DNA from: Gluconobacter cadivus
GTDB taxonomy: Bacteria; Pseudomonadota; Alphaproteobacteria; Acetobacterales; Acetobacteraceae
DNA: 64,000 nt
Direction: 5' to 3'
Assembly (NCBI RefSeq): GCF_015244745.1
Contig: NZ_JABCQI010000001.1
Span: forward strand, 62,001-126,000
The stretch's first letter is position 1. Every line of letters begins with the position of its first letter. Of this stretch, positions 26,161 to 34,030 are shown piece after piece. Below the pieces are notes generated by a model. That model worked only from the letters and a program-made list of their open reading frames with translations. It had not been told where the DNA came from and did not search any database. A program made the translations under genes and the position numbers.

Positions 26161-26571
26161 GTGACCTATACCCCCCCTTCCCCAGCGATTGTCGATGACA
26201 TCATCGCGCAGGTGAAATTCGATGCGAACGGCCTGATTTCAGCTCTCGCGCAGGCGCCGGACGGCATGGTGCTGATGCTGGCATGGATGAATGCGGATGC
26301 CCTGCGCGAGACGCTTCTGACCGGTCGCGTCTGTTACTGGTCCCGCAGTCGCCAGAAGCTCTGGCGCAAGGGCGAGACTTCGGGCCAGCAACAGAAACTG
26401 ATCGAAGCGCGCCTCGACTGTGACATGGACGCCATTCTCATGATCGTGGATCAGACCGGCGTAGCTTGCCACACCGGACGCCGGAGCTGTTTCTATCATG
26501 GCGTGACGCCGGACGGACTGCGCGATACCGCACAGCCCGAAATCAGCGCCGAAGAACTTTACGGACGCTGA
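26161..26571 (+). CDS. hisI: Phosphoribosyl-AMP cyclohydrolase
   Basis: A 136-residue enzyme for the third step of histidine synthesis. It carries the cyclohydrolase domain only, without a HisE fusion. MLAWMNADALRET, the Mg site DCDMDA and the zinc site CHTGRRSCFY are all present. It starts at a GTG with GAGGAG eight bases upstream, and that ribosome site overlaps the ygfZ stop. The 3' end overlaps the convergent RNase T2 gene by 13 bases. The other his genes are not in this window. Confidence 0.95.
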   Translation: MTYTPPSPAIVDDIIAQVKFDANGLISALAQAPDGMVLMLAWMNADALRETLLTGRVCYWSRSRQKLWRKGETSGQQQKLIEARLDCDMDAILMIVDQTGVACHTGRRSCFYHGVTPDGLRDTAQPEISAEELYGR

Positions 26572-27323
26572 GCAGCCTGACCCGACAGGCTCCAGCCCGG
26601 TACGAGGAACGTAGCCGGGCAGCCATTCTGGTCGTCCGGTGAAGACAGATAGGCGCCCTCATAAGGGAAGCGCGACAGCTTCTTCGGGTCCAGCGTGAAC
26701 CAGAGCTGCGTCAGGACCATCTGTCCGTTATGCGCGGGCTCGCAGCGGACCTGCAGCGCCCGGTCGTCATGCACGTTCATCAGGCGCGAGAACATGACGA
26801 GAAGATCGTCGCGCTTGACCTGAAAACCCTCCTGCTGCGACAGCCACACTCCGAAAGCCGACGCCGCGAACCGGTCCCGCAGTTGCATGGATGTGACGAA
26901 AAAGCTGTCCGCATCATAGCCGAAGCAACGGGCATGCTTGGTGTATTCATGCACATAAAGCGGCTTTTTCAGATGCGGCACGACGCCCCGCAACGCCTCG
27001 ACCGTCGTCGGCAGGAGTTGGGGCGGGGTGTCGTCATGGTCGTAAAGATCGCAACCTTTCGACCACCATTCCTGTACCGGCACGCCCTGCGCCTCCAGAG
27101 CATGCGGTTCCGAGGCCCACAGCCCGTGCAGACCAATCGAGATCCGATGCGTCTGGTCCCATTCGCACCCGCCGCCCGTGGCGCAGAACCCCGGCTGCCA
27201 GGTCAGCGCCAGCGTGTCGTGCCGGAAATCGGTATGGGCGGTGGGCGTAAGCGAAGGCCCGGTTGGCGCCTGAGACACACAGCCTGCCATCAGAAGGAAA
27301 GCAGCAAGAACGGAACGCTTCAC
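26559..27323 (-). CDS. RNase T2-family lipoprotein
   Basis: A 254-residue exported ribonuclease. The signal peptide MKRSVLAAFLLMAGC has a lipobox with Cys15, so it should be a lipoprotein rather than a free periplasmic enzyme. The two catalytic segments are GLHGLWAS (CAS I, His) and HEYTKHARCFGY (CAS II, Glu/His/Lys His, in the usual E-x2-KH-x-xC pattern). Several Cys can form the family disulfides. Its ATG overlaps the fghA stop by four bases, an unexpected partner. T2 enzymes cut single-stranded RNA with little base preference. Confidence 0.9.
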   Translation of the reverse strand: MKRSVLAAFLLMAGCVSQAPTGPSLTPTAHTDFRHDTLALTWQPGFCATGGGCEWDQTHRISIGLHGLWASEPHALEAQGVPVQEWWSKGCDLYDHDDTPPQLLPTTVEALRGVVPHLKKPLYVHEYTKHARCFGYDADSFFVTSMQLRDRFAASAFGVWLSQQEGFQVKRDDLLVMFSRLMNVHDDRALQVRCEPAHNGQMVLTQLWFTLDPKKLSRFPYEGAYLSSPDDQNGCPATFLVPGWSLSGQAAQRP

Positions 27324-28168
27324 GCAGAAAGCCCTTTGGCATGATGGGTCAGATGGTCGGCAATAAAGCTCTGCACAAACCAGTAGGAATGGTCATAGGC
27401 GGTATGGCGACGCAGTTCGAGCGCCTGTTTGCCCTCTTTTGCCGCCGCCTCCAGCGCGTCGGGGCACAGATCTGCCAGATATTGATCCATCAGCCCCTGA
27501 TCCACGAGAATGGTTGAGGGATGCGTGCGCCCTGAGCGCAGAAGCAGCGTGGGATCGCAGCTCTGCCATTTCGCCGGATCGCCGCCGAAATAGGCATCGA
27601 ACGCTTTCTGGCCCCAGGGAACAGTACTCGGATGACAAATCGGCGCAAAGGCCGAGACCGTCTTCCAGCGGTCTGGGTATTTCAACGCCTGTATCAGCGC
27701 ACCCATACCGCCCATGGAATGTCCCATGATGCCGCGTCGGGTACCATCCAGCGGATAGAGCCGTTCCGTCAGGGCCGGAAGCTCTTGCCCGACATAGGTT
27801 TCCATCCGGTAGTGATGGCTCCACGGAGCGGACGTGGCGTCAATATAGAACCCGGCCCCCGATCCCAGATCATAAACGTCATCCTCGCCCTCGATCCCGG
27901 TATGGCGCGGGGAGGTGTCGGGCGCGACCAGAGCGATGCCGTGTTCGGCGGCAAAACGCAGGGCATTGGCCTTGATGAGGAACGTCTCCTGCGTCGCCGT
28001 CAGCCCGCCAAGCACATGAATGACCGGAACCTTCTGCCCCGCCAGCGCCTCTTTCGGCAGAAATACGCCGAAAGTCGCGGGTATGCCGAGCGCGTCTGAC
28101 TGATGCCGTACGAACCTGAGTGAACCGTCAAAACAGACGTGGTGCGCCAGAACTTCAATATCCGACAT
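27320..28168 (-). CDS. fghA: S-formylglutathione hydrolase
   Basis: A 282-residue alpha/beta hydrolase of the esterase D family that splits S-formylglutathione to formate and glutathione. The nucleophile elbow GHSMGGMGAL holds the Ser near 149. GLTATQETF and the C-terminal AYDHSYWFVQSF, which contains the catalytic His, are typical. GGAG eight bases before the ATG lies within the end of the dehydrogenase gene. It works with the adjacent class III alcohol dehydrogenase in formaldehyde detoxification. Confidence 0.96.
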   Translation of the reverse strand: MSDIEVLAHHVCFDGSLRFVRHQSDALGIPATFGVFLPKEALAGQKVPVIHVLGGLTATQETFLIKANALRFAAEHGIALVAPDTSPRHTGIEGEDDVYDLGSGAGFYIDATSAPWSHHYRMETYVGQELPALTERLYPLDGTRRGIMGHSMGGMGALIQALKYPDRWKTVSAFAPICHPSTVPWGQKAFDAYFGGDPAKWQSCDPTLLLRSGRTHPSTILVDQGLMDQYLADLCPDALEAAAKEGKQALELRRHTAYDHSYWFVQSFIADHLTHHAKGLSA

Positions 28169-28170
28169 GC

Positions 28171-29286
28171 TCAGTACTCCACGACGGTGCGGATGCTTTC
28201 GCCGCGGCTCATCATGTCAAAGCCCAGATTGATGTCCGCCAGCTTCAGCTTGTGCGTAATCAGGGAGTCGATATCGATCCGGCCCTCCATGTACCAGTCC
28301 ACGATTTTCGGCACATCGGTCCGGCCGCGTGCGCCACCGAAGGCCGAACCGATCCAGCGTCGTCCTGTCACGAGCTGGAAGGGCCGCGTGCTGATTTCCT
28401 GTCCGGCACCGGCGACACCAATGACGCAGGATACACCCCAGCCGCGATGCGCGCTTTCCAGCGCCTGACGCATCAGGGTCGGATTACCGACACACTCGAA
28501 TGTGTAGTCCAGACCGCCCCCCGTCATCTCGATCAGATGTCCGACAAGGTCTCCATTCTGTCCCAGTTCCTTCGGGTTCACGAAATCCGTCATGCCGAAC
28601 TCGCGCGCAATCGCCTCGCGCTCGGGATTGATGTCGATGCCGATGATCCGGTTCGCCCCGACCATTTTCGCACCCTGAATGACATTGAGACCAATGCCGC
28701 CCAGCCCGAACACCGCAACCGTCGAACCGGCTTCAACCTGCGCCGTAAACAGCACAGCCCCGATGCCCGTCGTCACGCCGCAGCCGATGTAGCAGACCTT
28801 ATCGAACGGCGCGTCAGATCGGATTTTCGCCAGTGCAATTTCCGGCAGCACCGTGAAATTCGCGAAGGTCGAACAGCCCATATAATGATGGATCGGCTGG
28901 CCTTTGTAAGAGAAACGGGACGTCCCATCCGGCATCAGCCCCTTACCCTGCGTGCTGCGAATGGCCGTACACAGGTTGGTCTTGCGTGACAGACAGGACG
29001 GACATTCCCGACATTCGGGCGTGTAGAGCGGAATGACATGATCGCCGGGCTTGAGATGCTTCACACCGGCCCCGACCTCCCGAACGATGCCCGCTCCTTC
29101 ATGGCCCAGAATGGCCGGAAACAGACCTTCAGGGTCCTGACCGGACAGCGTGTACTTGTCGGTATGGCACAGCCCCGTGGCCATAATCTCGACGAGAACT
29201 TCCCCGTCGCGTGGGCCTTCAAGCTGAACCGTATCGATTTCCAGCGGCCGACCGGCCTCGAACGCAATGGCTGCGGTCACGTCCAT
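28171..29286 (-). CDS. frmA: S-(hydroxymethyl)glutathione dehydrogenase / class III alcohol dehydrogenase
   Basis: A 371-residue zinc- and NAD-dependent enzyme that oxidises S-hydroxymethylglutathione. It has catalytic zinc ligands in GLCHTDKYT and GHEGAGIV, structural zinc Cys in CRECPSCLSRKTNLC, and the GLGGIGLNVIQG nucleotide loop with VGANRIIGIDIN. The ATG at 29284-29286 has GAGGAGAG seven bases upstream, so the longer frame to 29361 is rejected. It is two bases upstream of fghA, so the two form one unit. Confidence 0.95.
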   Translation of the reverse strand: MDVTAAIAFEAGRPLEIDTVQLEGPRDGEVLVEIMATGLCHTDKYTLSGQDPEGLFPAILGHEGAGIVREVGAGVKHLKPGDHVIPLYTPECRECPSCLSRKTNLCTAIRSTQGKGLMPDGTSRFSYKGQPIHHYMGCSTFANFTVLPEIALAKIRSDAPFDKVCYIGCGVTTGIGAVLFTAQVEAGSTVAVFGLGGIGLNVIQGAKMVGANRIIGIDINPEREAIAREFGMTDFVNPKELGQNGDLVGHLIEMTGGGLDYTFECVGNPTLMRQALESAHRGWGVSCVIGVAGAGQEISTRPFQLVTGRRWIGSAFGGARGRTDVPKIVDWYMEGRIDIDSLITHKLKLADINLGFDMMSRGESIRTVVEY

Positions 29287-29469
29287 AACATCACTCTCCT
29301 CTGAAACGGTGAGAACAGGGTGTCGTATTGGAGGGCATGGCGGCAAGAGGTGCGGCTGCAAAAGAAAGTAAAAAGACAGACACCCTTTGCTGTTGGCCGG
29401 ACAGACTGTTCGCCGCTACGCTCGACGGGGACTTGTCTGCGTATTCCGCCCATCCGAGGAGACAGCCGT

Positions 29470-30345
29470 TTGATCGTCAACCGTCCACATGGACTGGCCA
29501 TTCTTTTCCGGGAATCCCTGCCCCCGCTGTTCATCCTGACACTGTGGGATTTCGTGGTGGTCATCCTGTTCCAGATCTATCATCAGGACTGGATGGAGCA
29601 GCCCTCCCTGCCGGTGCCACTCATGGGTACCGCGCTGGCCATCTTTCTGAGCATGCGTAACAACGCCGCCTATAACCGCTGGTGGGAAGGCCGAACCCTG
29701 TGGGGCGCGATCACCAACAACTGCCGCTCTTTCGGACGTGAAGCCGCGACACTGCTGGGAGGCCGTCCGGATCTGGCCCGCGCCATGGCTGCGTATCCGC
29801 ATGTCCTGCGCGCTGCTCTCAGAGGCGATCCCCCCAATGAAGACGCCAAAAGACTCCTGGCGCCAGAAATGTATGAGAAGGTCTTTTCCTGCTCGAATAC
29901 CGCCAACATGCTGCTTTACCAGATCGGTCTTGGTGTCCGTGAGGAAGTTGAGCTACGCGGAATCGATGGCGCCGTTCACGGTACGGTAGACCGCATCCTG
30001 TCAGATATCGCCAACGCACAGGGCGGTCTTGAGCGCATCAAGAACACGCCCCTTCCTGCGCAGTATTCCATGCTGCCCGAAATCGCGACGCATCTGTTCT
30101 GCATCATCCTGCCGCTCTCCGCCGTACAGACCCTCGGCTGGATCACGCCGCTTGGATCCAGCATCATCGGGATGCTGTTCCAGATGCTCGACCGCAGCGG
30201 CCGTGACCTTCAGGAACCGTTTATAAAGAGCGTTCACGCCCTGCCCATGCTCACCATGGCGCGCACGATCGAGCGCGACCTGCTCCAGCCAATCGGCGAT
30301 ACACCGCCCCCGGCCATTCAGGCCAGCAACGGAGTCCAGCCCTGA
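29470..30345 (+). CDS. Bestrophin-family membrane protein (TTG start)
   Basis: A 291-residue homologue of bacterial bestrophins, pentameric ion channels. From a TTG with GAGGAG exactly eight bases upstream the protein reads MIVNRPHGLAILFRES. Family landmarks are SMRNNAAYNRWWEGR near 73-87, QYSMLPEIATHLFCIILPL and LDRSGRDLQEPF near the C terminus. The channel neck is expected at FxxxF-type positions after the second helix. Ion selectivity cannot be read. Transcription probably ends at the hairpin at 30380. Confidence 0.9.
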   Translation: MIVNRPHGLAILFRESLPPLFILTLWDFVVVILFQIYHQDWMEQPSLPVPLMGTALAIFLSMRNNAAYNRWWEGRTLWGAITNNCRSFGREAATLLGGRPDLARAMAAYPHVLRAALRGDPPNEDAKRLLAPEMYEKVFSCSNTANMLLYQIGLGVREEVELRGIDGAVHGTVDRILSDIANAQGGLERIKNTPLPAQYSMLPEIATHLFCIILPLSAVQTLGWITPLGSSIIGMLFQMLDRSGRDLQEPFIKSVHALPMLTMARTIERDLLQPIGDTPPPAIQASNGVQP

Positions 30346-30379
30346 GGCAGTAGTAAAAAGCACTCCGGGACCGAAAATA

Positions 30380-30414
30380 CCTCTTGCGATCAGACAAGAC
30401 AGCAAGGGGTTTTT
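30380..30414 (+). terminator. Rho-independent terminator between bestrophin gene and carD
   Basis: CCTCTTGC pairs with GCAAGGGG (one T-G wobble) around a 14-base loop, followed by five T residues. It lies only 19 bases before the first possible carD start, leaving little room for a separate carD promoter. Confidence 0.75.
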
Positions 30415-30432
30415 CTGCTATGAACCGAGCCT

Positions 30433-31020
30433 ATGAACACGTTCAAAAGCCCCCAGAAGGGCGGCATGACCGATGAAATGGCTCGTGTCGCAGCCAACAA
30501 CACGGCCCGTCAGACCGATCCCGAGCAGGATGCTGACCCTTTCCACGAAGGTGACTCCATTGTCTACGCCGCCCATGGCGTTGGCCGCGTGGAAAAGATC
30601 GGCATGGTCGAAGTCGCCGATACCGTGATCGAGATGATCCAGATCTCTTTTCCCGGCAACCAGATGATGCTGCGGATCCCCCTCGCCAAAGCCCGCAAGG
30701 CCGGTCTGCGCAAGATCGTCACGCGCGATATCGTCGACAAGGCGATGACCGTCATCAAGGGCAAGCCGCATGTCAGCAAGGGCATGTGGGCCCGTCGCGC
30801 TGTGGCCTATCAGGAAAAGATCAACTCTGGCGATCTGATCCAGATTGCCGAAGTGCTGCGCGACCTGCGTCGCAATGTGGATAGTCTCGATGGCAGCTTC
30901 TCGGAGCGAAAGCTGTTCGAAGCCGCGCAGGAACGCTTCGTGGCCGAGGTTGCCGTTCTGGAAAATGCCGATCCGGCACAGGTTCTTGAAAACCTGACCA
31001 AGACGATGAAGGCCGCCTGA
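30433..31020 (+). CDS. carD: CarD/CdnL-family RNA polymerase-binding regulator
   Basis: A 195-residue transcription regulator that binds the RNA polymerase beta subunit and stabilises open complexes. The Tudor-like domain starts at FHEGDSIVYAAHGVGRVEKI (about 37-56). The C-terminal helical DNA-binding domain follows, with KGKPHVSKGMWARR, AEVLRDLRRN and SERKLFEAAQERF. An alternative ATG twelve codons later (30469, MTDEM) has AAGG upstream and may be the true start. The N-terminal 35 residues are probably disordered. Two hairpins follow the gene. Confidence 0.92.
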   Translation: MNTFKSPQKGGMTDEMARVAANNTARQTDPEQDADPFHEGDSIVYAAHGVGRVEKIGMVEVADTVIEMIQISFPGNQMMLRIPLAKARKAGLRKIVTRDIVDKAMTVIKGKPHVSKGMWARRAVAYQEKINSGDLIQIAEVLRDLRRNVDSLDGSFSERKLFEAAQERFVAEVAVLENADPAQVLENLTKTMKAA

Positions 31021-31101
31021 AACGCAGCCTGGGATGCGGTTTGAAAAGCCTGCATTTCTTCAATATGGATCAGGGTGTGGTTTTCTTCGCATCCCGGACG
31101 G

Positions 31102-31134
31102 GGTTTCTCGCGTTGGCGACACGAGAAACCTTTT
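31102..31134 (+). terminator. Terminator of carD
   Basis: A perfect 9-bp stem (GGTTTCTCG with CGAGAAACC) with an 11-base loop and four T residues. A second, weaker hairpin (CCGTGA with TCACGG at 31135-31157, then TTTC) follows at once, giving a tandem arrangement. Confidence 0.88.
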
Positions 31135-31193
31135 CCGTGATGTGTTTTCAGTCACGGTTTCAAACCTGCATTCTAAAGGAGAGGTGAGGCCAT

Positions 31194-31994
31194 ATGCCTG
31201 CCCCTTACAAAAACCGTTTCGCCGGCAAGAAAGTCCTCGTTACCGGGGCATCCCAGGGAATTGGCGAGGCCACCGCGCTTCGTTTTGCCGAAGAAGGCGC
31301 GCAGGTCGCCCTCAACGGCCGCAAGGAAGACAAGCTGATCGCCGTCCGCGACAAGCTGCCTAAAGTCCCTGGCGGAGAACACCCGATCGCCACGGGTGAT
31401 ATTTCCAAGGAAGACGACGTCAAACGTCTGGTCGCTGACAGCATCAAGGCCATGGGCGGTCTGGACGTTCTGGTCTGCAATGCGGGCTATCAGATCCCGT
31501 CCCCTTCCGAAGACATCAAGCTCGAAGATTTCGAAGGCGTGATGGCCGTCAACGTCACGGGCGTGATGCTGCCGTGCCGGGAAGTCATCCGCTACTGGCT
31601 GGAGAATGGCATCGAGGGCGCGATCATCGTGAACTCCTCCGTTCACCAGATCATCCCTAAACCGCATTATCTCGGCTATTCCGCCTCCAAAGGTGCGGTT
31701 GGCAACATCGTCCGGACGCTGGCGCTGGAATATGCAGGGCGTGGTATCCGGGTGAATGCCGTGGCACCGGGCGCCATCGTAACGCCGATCAACATGTCGT
31801 GGATCAACGATCCGGAGCAGTACAAGGCCGTTTCAAGCCATATTCCGATGAAGCGTCCCGGTGAAAGCCGCGAAATCGCGGACGCCATCACCTTCCTTGC
31901 CGCCGAGGACAGCACCTACATCACGGGCCAGACCCTGTATGTCGATGGTGGTCTGACCCTCTATGGCGACTTTGAAAAGAACTGGTCCTCGTAA
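31194..31994 (+). CDS. NADP-dependent glucose 1-dehydrogenase (SDR)
   Basis: A 266-residue SDR that I recognise as the soluble NADP-preferring glucose dehydrogenase of Gluconobacter (GOX2015 type), oxidising D-glucose to gluconolactone in the cytosol and feeding the pentose phosphate pathway. The cofactor loop TGASQGIG is at 17-24. Arg43 and Lys44 in LNGRKED favour NADP. Ser149, Tyr162 and Lys166 form the catalytic set. The identification rests on remembered overall sequence as well as the motifs. AAGGAGAGG lies 11-19 bases before the ATG. A response regulator gene follows after 5 bases. Confidence 0.85.
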   Translation: MPAPYKNRFAGKKVLVTGASQGIGEATALRFAEEGAQVALNGRKEDKLIAVRDKLPKVPGGEHPIATGDISKEDDVKRLVADSIKAMGGLDVLVCNAGYQIPSPSEDIKLEDFEGVMAVNVTGVMLPCREVIRYWLENGIEGAIIVNSSVHQIIPKPHYLGYSASKGAVGNIVRTLALEYAGRGIRVNAVAPGAIVTPINMSWINDPEQYKAVSSHIPMKRPGESREIADAITFLAAEDSTYITGQTLYVDGGLTLYGDFEKNWSS

Positions 31995-31999
31995 TCCAA

Positions 32000-32380
32000 A
32001 TGCCCTCTTCCCTGACTGTCCTGCTGATCGAAGACGATTTCCTCATCCGGACATGTCTGGCGGAATTTCTGCTGGATAATGGCCTGACAGTCAGGGAGGC
32101 GGATCATTGCGCCGAAGCCCGCGCCATCATCGGCGCGGAGCCTAAACTCGACGCCCTCGTGGCGGACATGACCCTTCCGGACGGGGATGGCATGACGCTT
32201 GTCCAGCCTGCCCGGGAACGCTGGCCGGACCTTCCGGTCATTTATATCAGCGGTCATGGGGATTTGCGCCGAGGGGAAACATCCGGTGACCCGGCCCGGG
32301 ACCGTTTCATCTCAAAGCCTTATACGCTAGCCAGTATTCTGGAGGCTCTTGAGGATATGACATCAGCGGCCTCGGACTAG
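32000..32380 (+). CDS. Single-domain response regulator
   Basis: A 126-residue receiver domain with no output domain. The acidic pocket is Glu11-Asp12-Asp13, the phospho-acceptor is Asp56 in VADMTLPDGDG, the switch Ser84 is in YISGHG, and Lys106 is in ISKPY. All residues needed for phosphorylation are present. No histidine kinase is encoded nearby. It begins five bases after the glucose dehydrogenase stop and 9 bases before the TPR glycosyltransferase gene, so all three are probably on one transcript. It may be a CpdR/DivK-like signalling relay, which is inference. Confidence 0.9.
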   Translation: MPSSLTVLLIEDDFLIRTCLAEFLLDNGLTVREADHCAEARAIIGAEPKLDALVADMTLPDGDGMTLVQPARERWPDLPVIYISGHGDLRRGETSGDPARDRFISKPYTLASILEALEDMTSAASD

Positions 32381-32389
32381 GAGATCCGC

Positions 32390-34030
32390 ATGTCCGACAG
32401 TCTGGACAAATCCGCCCTCGATACTCCGGTCCCCACGATCGAGGACAACCAGCCTGACCCATCGGACATTCTGAACCGCGCACAAAACGCCATGACCCGT
32501 GGCGCTCCGGAAGAAGCACTTGCCATAGCGCGCGCGCCTCTTGATGGAACGCCTGAAATCCCGGCCCTGCATTACGTCAGGGCGCGGGCATATTTTCATC
32601 TTCGCCGCTATCAGGACTGCGCGGTGGAGCTTGAAGAGGCCAGTACGAATACAGGGCCTCATGCGATTTCCCTGCTGCTGGATGAAGCTGTTGCCATGCG
32701 GCGGCGGGACGATCTTGTCCCGCTTCTGAAAATCTGCCGCAAGCGCAAGCCTGACGATTTTCGCCTGATGAATGCCGGAGCCGCCGTCCTGATCCAGCTT
32801 GCGCGGTTTGATGAGGCCGAACTGCTCCTGCGCCTGAGCCTGCAACGGCGCCCCGAAGATCCGTCCACCCTCAATCTGCTCGCTTTGCTCCTGACAGAAA
32901 CCGGCCGCTTCGACAGCGCGCTTTCAGTAATGAACCGTTTGCGGGACGCGGACCCGCAGGATTGGGAACCGCTCTGCAATATGGCCTGCATTCTCAGCAA
33001 CATGGGCCGGATGGAAGAAGCCGCCAATCTGTACCGGCAGGCCGTTCCGATGGCGCCCCAGAATGCCCGCCTGCGCCTGAACCATTCTATCACCATGCTC
33101 AAAAGCGGCCGGATGGCTCAGGGCTGGACAGAGCATGAATGGCGCTTCGGTCTCCCCGGCCATACCAGCATGCCGCTGGATCGCCTGTTGCCCAACATTT
33201 CTCCATCACTGGACCTGAGGGGCAAGCGCGTCCTCATCACGCAGGAGGAAGGTTTAGGCGATACGCTTATGTATCTGCGCTACATCCCGCCCCTCGCCCG
33301 TACGGGTGCCATTATTCATATCTGGGGTACGGAAACGCTGGCTGCGATCTGCGACCGCGTGGCCGGGGTTTCGGAAGTGCAGTTCGGTGGTGAGACGCCC
33401 GATTATGACTATCACTGCCCGTTCATCAGCCTGCCCCGCGCTTTTTCGGGAACGCCGGATGCCATGGGAGCGCCTGTTCCCTATCTCAGCGCCGATCGCC
33501 GGAAGGCCGAAGCATGGCGCCAGCGGTTTCAGGACGATCACAAGTTGAGGGTCGGGCTGGTCTGGGCCGGTGCGGCGCGGCCCGAAGATACGGCGGCGCT
33601 TATGGTGGATCGCCAGCGCTCCATGCCACTCTCGGAACTTGCGCCCCTGGCAGGGATTGAAGGTGTGAGCTTTTATTCCCTTCAGAAAGACACCCCAGCC
33701 GAACAGATCCCGGATTTTCCGGCCGCGCTGGTAAATGTCATGCCAGACTGTCACACGATGGATGACACGGCGGCCCTGATGGTGAATCTCGACATCATCG
33801 TCTCGGTCGATACGTCAGCCGTTCATCTGGCCGGGGGCTTGGGCAAGCCCGTCATCATGATGGACCGCATCAACAACTGCTGGCGCTGGCTGCACGGGCG
33901 GGACGACACGCCCTGGTATCCACAGATGCGGATCGTCCGCCAGACCCGTTTTCAGGACTGGTCGGACGTTGTGGCGCGGGTCAAACAGCTTCTCGAAGAC
34001 GCCGTTACTGCCCGCCGCCACAAACCTTAG
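32390..34030 (+). CDS. TPR-repeat glycosyltransferase-like protein (GT41/GT9-like)
   Basis: A 546-residue protein. About 25-250 is a row of TPR helix pairs (for example DEAELLLRLSLQRRPEDPSTL and NMGRMEEAANLYRQAVPMAP). About 280-540 is a GT-B-like domain beginning RVLITQEEGLGDTLMYLRY. It ends with the nucleotide-sugar site SVDTSAVHLAGGLGKPV and WRWLHGRDDTPWYP. Such proteins modify other proteins or surface polymers, and the acceptor is unknown. GGAG lies six bases before the ATG. The stop codon overlaps the convergent tamB stop. Confidence 0.87.
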   Translation: MSDSLDKSALDTPVPTIEDNQPDPSDILNRAQNAMTRGAPEEALAIARAPLDGTPEIPALHYVRARAYFHLRRYQDCAVELEEASTNTGPHAISLLLDEAVAMRRRDDLVPLLKICRKRKPDDFRLMNAGAAVLIQLARFDEAELLLRLSLQRRPEDPSTLNLLALLLTETGRFDSALSVMNRLRDADPQDWEPLCNMACILSNMGRMEEAANLYRQAVPMAPQNARLRLNHSITMLKSGRMAQGWTEHEWRFGLPGHTSMPLDRLLPNISPSLDLRGKRVLITQEEGLGDTLMYLRYIPPLARTGAIIHIWGTETLAAICDRVAGVSEVQFGGETPDYDYHCPFISLPRAFSGTPDAMGAPVPYLSADRRKAEAWRQRFQDDHKLRVGLVWAGAARPEDTAALMVDRQRSMPLSELAPLAGIEGVSFYSLQKDTPAEQIPDFPAALVNVMPDCHTMDDTAALMVNLDIIVSVDTSAVHLAGGLGKPVIMMDRINNCWRWLHGRDDTPWYPQMRIVRQTRFQDWSDVVARVKQLLEDAVTARRHKP

